Assembly: GCA_963809205.1 (NCBI GenBank)
Contig: CAWEIS010000025.1
Location: 62,001-126,000 of the forward strand
DNA length: 64,000 nt
Reading direction: 5' to 3'
From: DATLLN01 sp963809205
GTDB taxonomy: Bacteria > Actinomycetota > Thermoleophilia > Gaiellales > JAICJC01
The notes below the pieces were generated by a model. That model worked only from the letters and a program-made list of their open reading frames with translations, did no database searches and had not been told where the DNA came from. Shown one piece after another: positions 27,488-36,433 of this stretch. Position 1 is the first letter of the stretch. The number at the start of each line of letters is the position of its first letter. The translations under genes and the position numbers were made by a program.

Positions 27488-28250
27488 TCGAAGCGCCATC
27501 GTGACGGGTGCAGCATCGGGCATTGGGCGGGCGATCGCGATCCGCCTGGCGGCCGACGGATTCGACGTCCTGGCGGCCGACATCCGCCGCGACCCGATCA
27601 CCGGCGGCGACCCGACCGACGACGTGATCCGGGGCGCCGGCGGGAGCGCCGTCCACGTCGACGCGGACGTCTCCGACGCGGCCGCCTGCGATGCGCTGGT
27701 CGCTGCGGCGGTCGCGCGCACCGGCTCGCTCGACCTGCTGGTCAACAACGCGGTGCTGGCGGGCGACCACTCAAAGGCGCTGCTGGACACCGAGCCGGCG
27801 GACTGGGACGCGATGATGGCCGTCAACCTGCGCGGGCCGTACCTGCTGTGCCGGGCGGCCGTCCGCCAGATGCTGACGCAAGAGCCGGTTGACGATGCCC
27901 GCGGGCGGATCGTCAACATCACGTCGCAGCACGGCATGGTCGGCTGCCCGGGGCATTTCACGTACAGCGTGGGGAAGGGCGGGCTGATCCAGATGACGAG
28001 GCAGATCGCCGTCGACTACGGGCCGCGGGGGATCCTCTGCAACGCCGTCGCGCCGGGCAAGATCGTCACCGGCACGCCGGGCGACCTGAGCGCCGAGGAG
28101 CAGGGGCTGGCGTACGTGAAGTCGCGGACGCCGTTCCCGCGGCTGGGCCGTTCCGAGGACGTCGCCGCGGCCGTTGCGTTCCTGGCCAACGAGGCGAGCT
28201 ACGTCAGCGGGACGAACCTGATGGTCGACGGCGGCTGGATGGCCTACTGA
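27480..28250 (+). CDS. Short-chain dehydrogenase/reductase
   Basis: 256 residues. The cofactor motif is VTGAASGIGRAIAIRLA, the catalytic residues are in VNITSQHGMVG and FTYSVGKGG, and the C-terminus is SYVSGTNLMVDGGWMAY. It is a close paralogue of the SDR at 30807-31580, sharing the QHGMVG, PRG..NA.APGKI and TPFPRLGR.EDVAAA blocks. ATG 27480 is inside the attR-like repeat. The stop overlaps the decarboxylase start (TGATG). The insertion probably removed its original promoter region. Confidence 0.85.
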   Translation: MSLRSAIVTGAASGIGRAIAIRLAADGFDVLAADIRRDPITGGDPTDDVIRGAGGSAVHVDADVSDAAACDALVAAAVARTGSLDLLVNNAVLAGDHSKALLDTEPADWDAMMAVNLRGPYLLCRAAVRQMLTQEPVDDARGRIVNITSQHGMVGCPGHFTYSVGKGGLIQMTRQIAVDYGPRGILCNAVAPGKIVTGTPGDLSAEEQGLAYVKSRTPFPRLGRSEDVAAAVAFLANEASYVSGTNLMVDGGWMAY

Positions 28251-29470
28251 TGGCCGCCCCGGATCGGTTCTTCTGGCTGCGCGACGGACTGGAGATCGCC
28301 GACAGCCGGCTGATGATTGCCGGCCGCGACGTCGAGCGGCTTGCACGGTCGCACGGGACGCCGCTCTACGTGTATGACCTCGACCGGATCGCGGACAAGG
28401 TGCGCGACCTGCGCGAGACGCTGGACGCCGCCGGGCTGGACGCCCTGGTGCGCTTCGCGGTCAAGGCCAACCACCATCCCGACGTGCTCGAGGTGGTCCG
28501 CGACCTGGGTGCCGGCATCGACGCCAGCTCGCCGGGCGAGGTCGAGCTGGCGCTGGAGGAGGGGTTCGCGCCGGGCGCCATCAGTTTCACCGGGACGAAC
28601 CTGACCGACCGGGACATGCAGGCGGTGATCGACCGCGACGTTCACATGAATGTCGACCTGCTGAGTCAGCTGCGGCGGTACGGCCGGCTCGCCCCCGGCA
28701 CGGCGGTCGGGCTGCGGGTCAACCCGCGCGCCGGCGGGGCATACTCGGGGTCCGGCGAGACGCTGTACAGCGGCGAGCGGCCGACCAAGTTCGGGATCTA
28801 CGAGGAGCAGCTGGACGAGGCGCTGGCGATCGCCGAGGAGTACGACCTGGCGATCGACGTCGTGCACATGCACGTCGGCGACGGCTTCCTGGACGACGGG
28901 CTGGAGGGATTCGAGGAGGCGGTCGAGGTGGCCGCCGAGATCGTCGGCAACCTGGTCGACGCGGGCTGCCCGGTCCGCGAGGTGAACACGGGCGGCGGCC
29001 TCGGCCTGCCCCAGGCGCCCGGCGAGCAGCCGCTCGATCTCGAGGCGTACGCGGGGATCCTCGCCCGCCACCTCGACCGGCTCGGCGTCACCGTCTCCTG
29101 CGAGCCCGGCGACTTCCTGGTCAAGGACTCGGCCGTGATGCTGTGCGAGGTGGTCACCGTCGAGAATCGGCTGGGTGTGGTGTTCGTCGGCCTGAACGCA
29201 GGGTGGAACGTGATGCCGGACCGGTTCATCTACGGCGTGACGCCGGACATCGTGCTGGCTCGAGCGGTGGATGCGCCGGTCGCCGCGGCTGTCACCATCG
29301 CCGGGCACATCAACGAGGGAGACGACCTGTTCGCGGAGGAACATCCGATGCCGGAGGTTCGCGAAGGGGACATCGTCGCCATGATGGACGTCGGCGGCTA
29401 CCACCAGTCGATGAGCAGCACCCACTGCCTGCGCCCGCGCGCACCGTCGCTGTTCCTCGTCCGCGAGTAG
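28250..29470 (+). CDS. Fold-type III PLP decarboxylase, diaminopimelate/ornithine decarboxylase family
   Basis: 406 residues, intact. The PLP Lys is in VRFAVKANHHPDVLE near residue 68. The His of VVHMHVGDGF stacks on PLP, GGGLGLP is the phosphate loop, and EPGDFLV carries the Glu that contacts the ring nitrogen region. The Cys-x-Pro-like C-terminal active-site segment is not the LysA type, so the substrate could be another amino acid, for example carboxynorspermidine or a D-amino acid. It is translationally coupled to the SDR and followed by a hairpin. Confidence 0.8.
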   Translation: MAAPDRFFWLRDGLEIADSRLMIAGRDVERLARSHGTPLYVYDLDRIADKVRDLRETLDAAGLDALVRFAVKANHHPDVLEVVRDLGAGIDASSPGEVELALEEGFAPGAISFTGTNLTDRDMQAVIDRDVHMNVDLLSQLRRYGRLAPGTAVGLRVNPRAGGAYSGSGETLYSGERPTKFGIYEEQLDEALAIAEEYDLAIDVVHMHVGDGFLDDGLEGFEEAVEVAAEIVGNLVDAGCPVREVNTGGGLGLPQAPGEQPLDLEAYAGILARHLDRLGVTVSCEPGDFLVKDSAVMLCEVVTVENRLGVVFVGLNAGWNVMPDRFIYGVTPDIVLARAVDAPVAAAVTIAGHINEGDDLFAEEHPMPEVREGDIVAMMDVGGYHQSMSSTHCLRPRAPSLFLVRE

Positions 29471-29495
29471 GCGACTCCGGCACCGACACCGGCAC

Positions 29496-29532
29496 GGACT
29501 CCGGCACCGCACCGGAGTAGGTGCCGGAGTCC
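29496..29532. terminator. Perfect 13-bp inverted repeat after the decarboxylase gene
   Basis: GGACTCCGGCACC at 29496-29508 pairs with GGTGCCGGAGTCC at 29520-29532 around an 11-base loop, starting 26 bases after the stop. It probably ends the plus-strand transcript. Confidence 0.55.
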
Positions 29533-29551
29533 CGCGGAGTCCCCAGCGCAC

Positions 29552-29670
29552 CAGTCACGAACCCGTCGCCCAGCGCACGGAACCGCAACGATTCGCGCGC
29601 GCCGGGCGTTGGCCCTGGCACTGTGCCCGGCACCGAGCCCGGCACCGTGCCGGGCACGGCGCCCGGCACT
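29552..29670. repeat. Dispersed intergenic repeat, copy B
   Basis: Near-copy of 16121-16238, again in a gap between convergent genes. It includes the same GTGCCCGGCAC-type dyads. The gap 29471-29859 (389 bases) holds three dyad groups and no gene; I see no coding potential in it. Confidence 0.7.
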
Positions 29671-29773
29671 CCGATCGGCGGGTAACTCGCGGCCGGCGGG
29701 GTCGCGGCGAACCCGTCACGGAACCGTCGACGGGGTCGCGGAAGGCGCGCGGATCGCCAACGGCGTGACGTTT

Positions 29774-29818
29774 ACTCCGGTACCGACCCCGGTACCGCGC
29801 GGGAGTCGGTACCGGAGT
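29774..29818. terminator. Perfect 14-bp inverted repeat before the convergent MDR gene end
   Basis: ACTCCGGTACCGAC at 29774-29787 and GTCGGTACCGGAGT at 29805-29818 are exact reverse complements with a 17-base loop. It lies 42 bases beyond the stop of the minus-strand MDR gene and is suited to act as its terminator. Its arms resemble those at 29496, with T for C. Confidence 0.55.
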
Positions 29819-29859
29819 CGGTGCCGGTGTTGGGGCGGCGCGGGCCGGCCGCGCCGCCC

Positions 29860-30807
29860 TCAGCGGGTGACGACGAGCTTGGTGTGGGGGCCGGCCTTCT
29901 GGCGCTCCCAGGCCGCCGGCGCCTCGGCCAGCGGCGTGGTCTCCACGTCGAGCTGGAGCGAGCCGTCGCGCACGTGCCCGAGCAGCTCTGCGTGGGCCGC
30001 GGCCAGCTCGTCAAGCGGGATGCTGAATACGGTGTGGCCGATGATCCGCAGCCGCTTGCCGCGCACCGTCGCCGAGGGCAGGGCCACCTCCGCTCCGGCC
30101 GCCTGGCCGAGGTTGACCAGCCGCATGCCATCGCCGGCAATGTTCATCGCGGCAAGCGCCGGCGAGCCCCACAGCGGGTCGATCACCAGCTCGGGGCCGC
30201 CGTCGGGGAACGCGCCGCGGAAGGTCTCCTCGAGATCGCCGTCGCCGAGCTCGACCACCGCGTCGGCGCCGAGCTCCCCGGCACGCGCCAGCCGCGAGCG
30301 GTCACGGCCGGCTGCGACGATGCGGCTCGCGCCCAGCAGCCGCGCCGCCTGCACGGCCACCAGCCCGACGGTGCCGGACGCACCGAGCACGAGCACCCGG
30401 TCGGTGCGCTGCAGCTCGCCGGTCTGCACGGCGTACCAGCCGGCCACGCCGGCGATCCCGCTGGCCGCGGCGGCGATGTCGTCGTCCCCGTCCGGCAGCA
30501 CCCACAGATCGGCCTCGTCGGCGACGAACCGCTCCGCCATCGAGCCGGCGGCCTTCAACGTCTGCACGCGCGTGCCAGGCGCAAGCTCGGTGCCCTCGAC
30601 CACGCGGCCCATCCCCTCGCGGCCGGCGACGAACGGGGGATCCGGCCGGTAGCCATAGAAGCGCCCGCTGGCGATCGCCAGGTCGACCGGGTTCAGCCCG
30701 GCCGCGCCCATCTCGACCAGCGCCTGGCCCTCGCCGCGCTTCGGCTCCGGCCAGCCCTCCTCGACCCGCGGGTCGGCGCCGTGATTGTGGACGACCAGCG
30801 CACGCAT
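29860..30807 (-). CDS. MDR-family quinone oxidoreductase/alcohol dehydrogenase
   Basis: 315 residues, intact. Features are AAGLNPVDLAIASGRFYGYR, GREGMGRVVEG, the Rossmann motif VLGASGTVGLVAVQAARLLGA and HVRDGSLQLDVETTPLAEAP. There is no zinc cluster, so a zinc-independent NADPH reductase is expected. The start overlaps the stop of the SDR gene (TGATG). It is the last gene of a three-gene operon that begins at 32359 beside a TetR-type operator. Confidence 0.85.
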   Translation of the reverse strand: MRALVVHNHGADPRVEEGWPEPKRGEGQALVEMGAAGLNPVDLAIASGRFYGYRPDPPFVAGREGMGRVVEGTELAPGTRVQTLKAAGSMAERFVADEADLWVLPDGDDDIAAAASGIAGVAGWYAVQTGELQRTDRVLVLGASGTVGLVAVQAARLLGASRIVAAGRDRSRLARAGELGADAVVELGDGDLEETFRGAFPDGGPELVIDPLWGSPALAAMNIAGDGMRLVNLGQAAGAEVALPSATVRGKRLRIIGHTVFSIPLDELAAAHAELLGHVRDGSLQLDVETTPLAEAPAAWERQKAGPHTKLVVTR

Positions 30808-31580
30808 CAGTAGGCCATCCATCCGCCGTCGACCAGCAGGTTCGTTCCGCTCACATAGGAGCACTCGTCCGAGGCCAGGAACACCGCCGCCGCGGCGACG
30901 TCCTCCGGCCTGCCCAGCCGCGGAAACGGCGTGCGGGCGTGCGAGTACGCCAGGGTCTCGGGGGAGTCGGGCTCGTCGATGGGTGTGGTCAGGATCTTTC
31001 CCGGTGCGATCGCGTTGACGATGATGCCGCGCGGCCCGAAGTCCACCGCCACCTGCCGGGTGAGGTTGACCACGCCGCCCTTCGCAGCTGCATATGCCAC
31101 GTGGCCGGGCGGTCCAACCATCCCGTGCTGGGACGAGATGGTGATGATCCGCCCGCGCGCCTCGGCGACCGGCTCCTGGCCGAGCATCTGCTGCACGGCT
31201 CGCTTGCAGCACAGGAACACGCCGCGCAGGCTGACGGCCATGATCGCCTCCCAGTCCTCGGGCTCGGTTTCCAGGAGGCCCTTCGAGTGCCGGCCTGCGA
31301 GCACCGCGTTGGGCACCATCACGTCCAGCCGGCCCGTGCGGGCCGTGGCCGTCGCGACCAGACGGTCGACGTCGTCCCAGGAGGAAACGTCTGTGTGAAC
31401 GTACTCCGCGCTGCCGTCGGCGGCGATCACGTCGACCGTCGGCTCGCCGCCCTCGCGGGGCTCGGCGCGAATGTCACCGACGACAACGTGCGCGCCCTCG
31501 GCCGCGAACGCCAGCGACATCGCCCGGCCCAGCCCGGACGAGCCTCCCGTGACAACGATCGTCTTCCCCGTGAGCCTCAG
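30807..31580 (-). CDS. Short-chain dehydrogenase/reductase with apparent CTG start
   Basis: 257 residues if translation starts at CTG 31580, which overlaps the TGA of the upstream SDR as CTGA. The Rossmann motif (KTIVVTGGSSGLGRAMSLAF) lies upstream of the first ATG in frame, so an ATG start would delete the cofactor site. No ATG, GTG or TTG exists between the upstream stop and this motif. The catalytic residues are in TISSQHGMVG and VAYAAAKGG. It is a close paralogue of the SDR at 27480. Confidence 0.8.
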   Translation of the reverse strand: MRLTGKTIVVTGGSSGLGRAMSLAFAAEGAHVVVGDIRAEPREGGEPTVDVIAADGSAEYVHTDVSSWDDVDRLVATATARTGRLDVMVPNAVLAGRHSKGLLETEPEDWEAIMAVSLRGVFLCCKRAVQQMLGQEPVAEARGRIITISSQHGMVGPPGHVAYAAAKGGVVNLTRQVAVDFGPRGIIVNAIAPGKILTTPIDEPDSPETLAYSHARTPFPRLGRPEDVAAAAVFLASDECSYVSGTNLLVDGGWMAY

Positions 31581-32359
31581 CTCAGGAGCCCCTTGGCCAG
31601 CCCGCCGTCGATCAGCACCGTGATCCCGCTGATGTACGCCGCGCGCGTCGAGCAGAGGAAGGCGACGGCGTCGCCGATCTCGCCCGGATCGCCGAACCGG
31701 CGGGCCGGGATCAGGCCCTCGTCGCGCGTGCGGTCGCCGGCTGGGTCGTCGCCCATCGCGTAGATGTTCTTCATCCGGTCGGTGTCGATGAAGCCCGGCG
31801 CGATGGAGTTGACGGTGATGCCGTTCGGCCCTTCGTCTTGCGACAGCGACTTCGCCCAGCCGGTCACGCCGGGCCGGTAGACGTTCGACAGCAGCAGACC
31901 CTCGCTGGGCTCCTTGACCGCGGACGAGGTGATGTTCACGACCCGGCCGCGCCCGCTCTTACGCAGCTCGGGCAACGCCAGCCGCGTCATGCGGAGCGTC
32001 GACATCAGCGTCAGCTCCCAGGCCGCGCGCCAGGCCTCGTCGTCGAAGTCCTCGAACCCGCCGGCGGGCGGCCCGCCGCTGTTGTTGACGACGATGTCGA
32101 TCTTGCCGAAGCGCTCCAGCGTGCCGTCGACGGCCGCGCGCAGCGCCGCCGGGTCGGTCGAGTCGCCGGCCACGGCGAGCGCCTGCGCACCCGAGCCAAG
32201 CCCCTCGATCTCGGCCACCGCCTGGTCGAGCAGCTCCTGCCGGCGGGCGAACAGCGTGACGCTGCAGCCCTCGCGGGCCAGCGACAGCGCGGCGGCGCGG
32301 CCCATGCCGGACGAGGATCCGGAGACGATGGCGACACACCCTGCGAGACCGAGATCCAT
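31577..32359 (-). CDS. Short-chain dehydrogenase/reductase
   Basis: 260 residues from ATG 32359, which has GAGGAG 6 bases upstream. The cofactor motif is VSGSSSGMGRAAALSLA with FARRQE after strand 2, favouring NADP. The catalytic set is NITSSAVKEPSEGL followed by VYRPGVTGWAK, where the usual YxxxK Tyr aligns with VYRPGVTGWAK only loosely, so activity should be checked by alignment. It is divergent from the M20 hydrolase gene; the 64-base gap has the TetR-type site. Confidence 0.8.
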   Translation of the reverse strand: MDLGLAGCVAIVSGSSSGMGRAAALSLAREGCSVTLFARRQELLDQAVAEIEGLGSGAQALAVAGDSTDPAALRAAVDGTLERFGKIDIVVNNSGGPPAGGFEDFDDEAWRAAWELTLMSTLRMTRLALPELRKSGRGRVVNITSSAVKEPSEGLLLSNVYRPGVTGWAKSLSQDEGPNGITVNSIAPGFIDTDRMKNIYAMGDDPAGDRTRDEGLIPARRFGDPGEIGDAVAFLCSTRAAYISGITVLIDGGLAKGLLS

Positions 32360-32377
32360 GGAACTCCTCACCTCATC

Positions 32378-32390
32378 ACGACGGTTATGA
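32378..32390. promoter_or_regulatory. Second copy of the TetR-type motif
   Basis: ACGACGGTTATGA differs at 2 of 13 positions from ACAACCGTTATGA within the palindrome at 33656-33678. It lies in the 64-base divergent gap between an SDR operon and the M20 hydrolase gene, so one regulator could control both. Confidence 0.45.
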
Positions 32391-32423
32391 TCGCCGCGAG
32401 TCTAGACCACGGGGCCTGGCGCG

Positions 32424-33654
32424 ATGCACACCATCACAGACAGGGCGGCGCGGGCCATGGAGCGGCTCTCGCAGCTCGCGGAGATCGGCGCTGACGGCGA
32501 GCGCGGGGGCACCACCCGGCCCGGCCTGTCGGTCGACGAGCAGCGCGCATGCGAGCTGGCCGCGGAGTGGTGCGAGGAGGAGGGACTGGCCGTCTCGTGG
32601 GACGCCGCCGGCAACCTGATCGCCCGCCGGCCGGGCGCCCGCGAGGGCATCCCCGAGGTGTGGTCCGGGTCGCACCTGGACACCGTGCCCGGCGGCGGCC
32701 GGTTCGACGGAGCGCTGGGGGTGCTGGCCGCGCTGGAGGCCGTTGCCGCCCTGGGCAGCACACCGCTGGCGGCGCCGCTGGCCGTCGTTGTCTTCCGCGA
32801 CGAAGAGGGCTGGCGCTTCGGCCGGGGCTTCTTCGGCAGCCGCGCAGTGTGCGGCGGGGTGACGGAGGACGAGCTGGAGTCGGCGGACGTCGACGGCATC
32901 CGCGTCCGCGATGCGCTGGACGAGCTGGGCCTCGAGGGTCCGCCCGTTGCCGGCCCGCTGCCCGGCACGTTCGTCGAGGTGCACGTCGAGCAAGGCCCGG
33001 TGCTCGAGCGCGCCGGCCACAGGCCATGCAGTCGTCGGCTCGATCGCCGGGATGGCGGGCTACACGGCGACTATCCACGGCGACGCCGGCCACGCGGGGA
33101 CGACCCCGATGGCGGGACGCCGCGACGCGTTCCTGGCTGCCGCCGAGCTCGCGATCGCGCTACGCGATGTCGCACTGACGATCCCCGGCGCCGTCGTCAC
33201 CACCGGCGACGTGCGCATCGCCCGACCGGCGGCGAACGTCGTGCCCGGCCGCGTGGAGCTGGCGGTCGACGCCCGGGCGCCGTCGAACGAGGCGCTGGGG
33301 ACGTTGCTGGACGCCGTCGAGGCGTCCGCTGCGGCGACCGCGGCGCGCTCGGGCTGCACCGTCGATCTCGACCGGCAGTGGATGAGCGGCCCGGTGCAGA
33401 TGTCCGAGCGCGTCCGCGCAGCGCTCGCCGGTGCCGCGGCGGCGGCCGGGGTGGCTATCATCGAGCTGCCGTCCGGCGCAGGCCACGACGCCGGCGTGCT
33501 GGCCGCGGCGGGCGTGGATGCCGGGATGCTGTTCGTGCGCAGCCTGAACGGCGGCGTCAGCCACCGCCCCGACGAGCTGTCCGCCGAGGACGACGTGGCC
33601 GGTGCGATCGGCGTCCTCACAGGCGCGCTGGCGACCCTGGCCGGGGCTTGGTAA
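32424..33654 (+). CDS. M20-family Zn-dependent amidohydrolase, second copy, one +1 shift
   Basis: About 409 residues of the N-carbamoyl-amino acid/allantoate hydrolase family. Metal motifs are GSHLDTVPGGGRFDGALGV, the Glu pair in RDEEGWRF, HVEQGP, SGAGHDA and VSHRPDE. The frame slips near 33021 (an extra A between CAC and GGC), after which SIAGMAGYTATIHGDAGHAG follows. It resembles the gene at 3530 throughout but is not identical. It is directly upstream of the TetR regulator and the allantoinase-like gene, and would process their carbamoyl product. Confidence 0.85.
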
Positions 33655-33655
33655 T

Positions 33656-33678
33656 GTCGTTACAACCGTTATGACGAC
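33656..33678. promoter_or_regulatory. Palindrome overlapping the TetR start codon
   Basis: A 23-bp imperfect palindrome with GTCGT and ACGAC outer arms and a core ACAACCGTTATGA. It covers the ATG at 33671, a typical place for autoregulation by a TetR protein. The related core at 32378 supports a shared regulator. Confidence 0.5.
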
Positions 33679-34306
33679 TCCTGCAGCCTCACCGTCAGAG
33701 CGATCCGAGCGCCGCCGCCGCGAGGTCTGCCTGGCCGCGCGGACGGTGATCGTCCGCCAGGGCCTGGAGGCGACGACGCTGCGCGACATCGCCCGCGAAG
33801 GCGGCTTCACGACCGGTGTCGTCAGTCACTACTTCCCGGACAAGACGGCCGTCATCGTCGGCACCTTCACCTTCGCGGCCGAGGAGTGGAACATCCTCGT
33901 TCAGCGCACCGTGACCGCCGCACCGACAGCGGAGCATTGCCTCGTCAACCTCGTCCGCGTCTCGATCCCCACCGACCCGGTGTTCCGGTCGGAGTGGCGG
34001 CTGTGGTCGGAGATGTGGACGTACGCCGAGCGTGACCACGCGTTTGCCGAGCAGCTTGTCGACTCGGACGCCGCCTGGGAGCGGTTCGTCCGCGACGCGC
34101 TGGTGCGCGCCTCGGAGGCCGGCCTGATCCGCGCCGATCTGGACATCGACACCGAGGCTGCCGTGTTCGCTCGGCTGGTCGACGGCCTCGGGCTGCGCTC
34201 GTCGCTGAGCGGCCGCTGGACGGCGGCCCGCCGGCAGCTGGTGCACCACATGGCGACACTGGGCGTGTCCGAGACGCTGCTCGCGCAGATGCTGGAGGAC
34301 TCGTGA
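33671..34306 (+). CDS. TetR-family transcriptional regulator
   Basis: 211 residues. The DNA-binding helix-turn-helix is TLRDIAREGGFTTGVVSHYF PDK, near residues 40-62, in the BetI-like arrangement. The C-terminal ligand domain is helical and contains a Trp-rich segment (EWRLWSEMWTYAERDH). GTG of the next gene overlaps its TGA. It probably represses the surrounding amidohydrolase genes through the sites at 33656 and 32378 and is released by a pathway intermediate. Confidence 0.85.
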   Translation: MTTPAASPSERSERRRREVCLAARTVIVRQGLEATTLRDIAREGGFTTGVVSHYFPDKTAVIVGTFTFAAEEWNILVQRTVTAAPTAEHCLVNLVRVSIPTDPVFRSEWRLWSEMWTYAERDHAFAEQLVDSDAAWERFVRDALVRASEAGLIRADLDIDTEAAVFARLVDGLGLRSSLSGRWTAARRQLVHHMATLGVSETLLAQMLEDS

Positions 34307-35709
34307 GCGGCCGGCGGGTCGTGATCAGCGGCGGCACGGTCGCCACCGACTACGGCGTGTTCGAGGCCGACGTCGTGATCGAGGACGGCCGCGTGGCGGC
34401 GATCGCGGAGGGTGCGGGCCGCAACGGCGCCGACGAGGTGATCGACGCGACAGGGCTGGTCGTGATGCCGGGCGCGATCGACATGCACGCCCACTTCGAG
34501 GATCCCGGCCATACCGAGCGCGAGGACTTCACCACCGGCACGATGTCGGCCGCCGCCGGGGGCATGACCACGATCATGGAGCACCCGCTGACGTATCCAC
34601 CGGTGACGACGCGTCAGCTGTACGTCGAGAAGCGGGAGATGGCCAAGCGCAAGGTCGTCATCGACTTCGGCCTGTGGGGCGCGCTGACCGCGCCGTCGAT
34701 CCCCGAGATCGCCGGCCAGCACGAGGAGGGCGCCGGCGGCTTCAAGGCCTTCATGCCGATCTCCGACCCCTCGTACCCGCACGTCACGGACGCCGAGTTC
34801 CTGGACGGCATGCGCGAGGTCAAGGCGGTCGGCGGACTGGTGCTGGTGCACGCCGAGAGCGACTCGCTGCTGCAGGCAGGCCTCGCCCGGATGAAGGCCG
34901 AGGGCCGCACCGACCCGATGGCCCACCACGAGTCTCGGCCGGCGTTCGTCGAGGAGGAGGCCGTCCACCGCGCGCTCTACCTCGCCGCCCACGCCGACGT
35001 GCGGATCCAGATCGTGCACGTCTCCAGCCCGGTCAGCGCCGAGCTCGTGAAGCAGGAGAAGCTGCGCGGCCGGCCGGTGTCGATGGAGATCTGCCCGCAC
35101 CACCTGACGCTCGACCTGGACGACCTCGTCCGGCTCGGCCCCTACGGCGTCTGCGCGCCGGCCCTGCGCGAGCGGGAGCTGGTCGAGCGCCTGTGGTCGT
35201 ACGTTCTCGACGGCACCGCCGACTGCCTGATCTCCGACCACAGCGCCTACACGCTGGCGGAGAAGGAGGGCGGCTGGGAGGACATCTTCGACGCGCTGCT
35301 CGGCTGCCAGGTGATCCAGGAGACGGTGCCGGTGGTGCTCGACGAGGCCTATCACCGGCGGGGGATGCAGCTCGACGCGTTCGCCCGCTTCGCCTCGACC
35401 ACTCCGGCGCGGATCGCCGGCCTCTACCCGCGCAAGGGCACGCTGCTGCCCGGCTCCGACGCCGACATTGCGATCTTCGATCTCGACTCCGAGTGGGTCG
35501 TCGACGCGCGCAGCCAGCAGTTCTCGAAGAACCCGTGGTCGCCGTTCGACGGCCGGGCGCTCCGGGCTCGCGTGGTGCGCACGCTGGTTCGCGGCGAGAC
35601 GGTCTACGCGGACGGTGAGATCGTCGCCGAGCCAGGATCGGGCCGGTTCCTGTCGTGCCACGACGACTACTCGCTGGGCGGAGCGCCGAAAGCGGCGACG
35701 GCGGGGTGA
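34303..35709 (+). CDS. Allantoinase/dihydroorotase-like cyclic amidohydrolase
   Basis: 468 residues, intact. Binuclear metal motifs are HxH in GAIDMHAHFEDPGHTEREDF, the carbamylated Lys in GGFKAFMPIS, His in LVLVHAESDS, His in IQIVHVSSP and Asp in CLISDHSAY. The DPGHTEREDF stretch is nearer to allantoinase (AllB) than to D-hydantoinase, in contrast to the enzyme at 22662. It is coupled to the TetR gene by a GTGA overlap and followed by the racemase-like gene, completing a ring-opening set. Confidence 0.85.
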   Translation: MSGRRVVISGGTVATDYGVFEADVVIEDGRVAAIAEGAGRNGADEVIDATGLVVMPGAIDMHAHFEDPGHTEREDFTTGTMSAAAGGMTTIMEHPLTYPPVTTRQLYVEKREMAKRKVVIDFGLWGALTAPSIPEIAGQHEEGAGGFKAFMPISDPSYPHVTDAEFLDGMREVKAVGGLVLVHAESDSLLQAGLARMKAEGRTDPMAHHESRPAFVEEEAVHRALYLAAHADVRIQIVHVSSPVSAELVKQEKLRGRPVSMEICPHHLTLDLDDLVRLGPYGVCAPALRERELVERLWSYVLDGTADCLISDHSAYTLAEKEGGWEDIFDALLGCQVIQETVPVVLDEAYHRRGMQLDAFARFASTTPARIAGLYPRKGTLLPGSDADIAIFDLDSEWVVDARSQQFSKNPWSPFDGRALRARVVRTLVRGETVYADGEIVAEPGSGRFLSCHDDYSLGGAPKAATAG

Positions 35710-35713
35710 GCGG

Positions 35714-36433
35714 ATGTTCCGGCTGGCGCTGATCAACCCGAACACTGACGAGCTCCACACGATGGCGATGCTCGGCGTCGCCCGCGACGTGCTGCCGGAG
35801 GGCTGCGTCGTGACGGCGATCAACCCGACGCGCGGGCCGTCGTCGATCGAGAGCGAGGCCGACGCGGTGATCGCCGCGGCCGAGGTCGCAGCCCTGGTGC
35901 AGTCGCTGGAGCCGCACGACGCCTACCTGATCGCGTGCTTCGGCGATCCCGGGCTGGACGCCGCCCGCGAGCTGACCTCCGCGCCCGTCGTCGGCATCGG
36001 CGAGGCGGCGTACGCCGCGGCGGCGCTGGTGGCCAAGCGGTTCGGCGTCGTGACCACGCTGCCCCGCGGCATCCCGGCGCTCGAGGAGGCGCTCGAGTTC
36101 CGCGGCGTGCGCTCGTCGTGCGCCGGCATCCTCCCGCTCAACATCCCGGTGTCGGAGCAGGGGAGCCATCACCCGGACACGACGCCGGCGATCATCGAGG
36201 CGGGCCGGAAGCTGGTCGACGAGCATGGAGCCGAGGCGCTGATCCTGGCCTGCGGCGGCATGGCCGACGTGTCCCGCGCAGTGCAGGACGCGACCGGGGT
36301 GCCCGTGTGCGACGGCGTCGCGTTCGGCGCGATGCTCGCCTACTCGCTCTGGAGCTGCGGCCTGCACACGAGCAAGACCGGCGCCTATGCCGACCCCGAG
36401 CAGATCGCATACGTCGGGATGGAGGACGTCTAG
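35714..36433 (+). CDS. Asp/Glu/hydantoin racemase-family protein
   Basis: 239 residues. The two catalytic Cys of the family are in YLIACFGDPGLDAA near residue 76 and ILACGGMAD near residue 180, and the N-terminus has the typical LINPNTDE. Hydantoin racemases allow both enantiomers of a 5-substituted hydantoin to be used by a stereospecific hydantoinase. With the amidohydrolases around it this gives a full hydantoin-processing set. Maleate isomerase or an Asp/Glu racemase is an alternative. Confidence 0.8.
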   Translation: MFRLALINPNTDELHTMAMLGVARDVLPEGCVVTAINPTRGPSSIESEADAVIAAAEVAALVQSLEPHDAYLIACFGDPGLDAARELTSAPVVGIGEAAYAAAALVAKRFGVVTTLPRGIPALEEALEFRGVRSSCAGILPLNIPVSEQGSHHPDTTPAIIEAGRKLVDEHGAEALILACGGMADVSRAVQDATGVPVCDGVAFGAMLAYSLWSCGLHTSKTGAYADPEQIAYVGMEDV

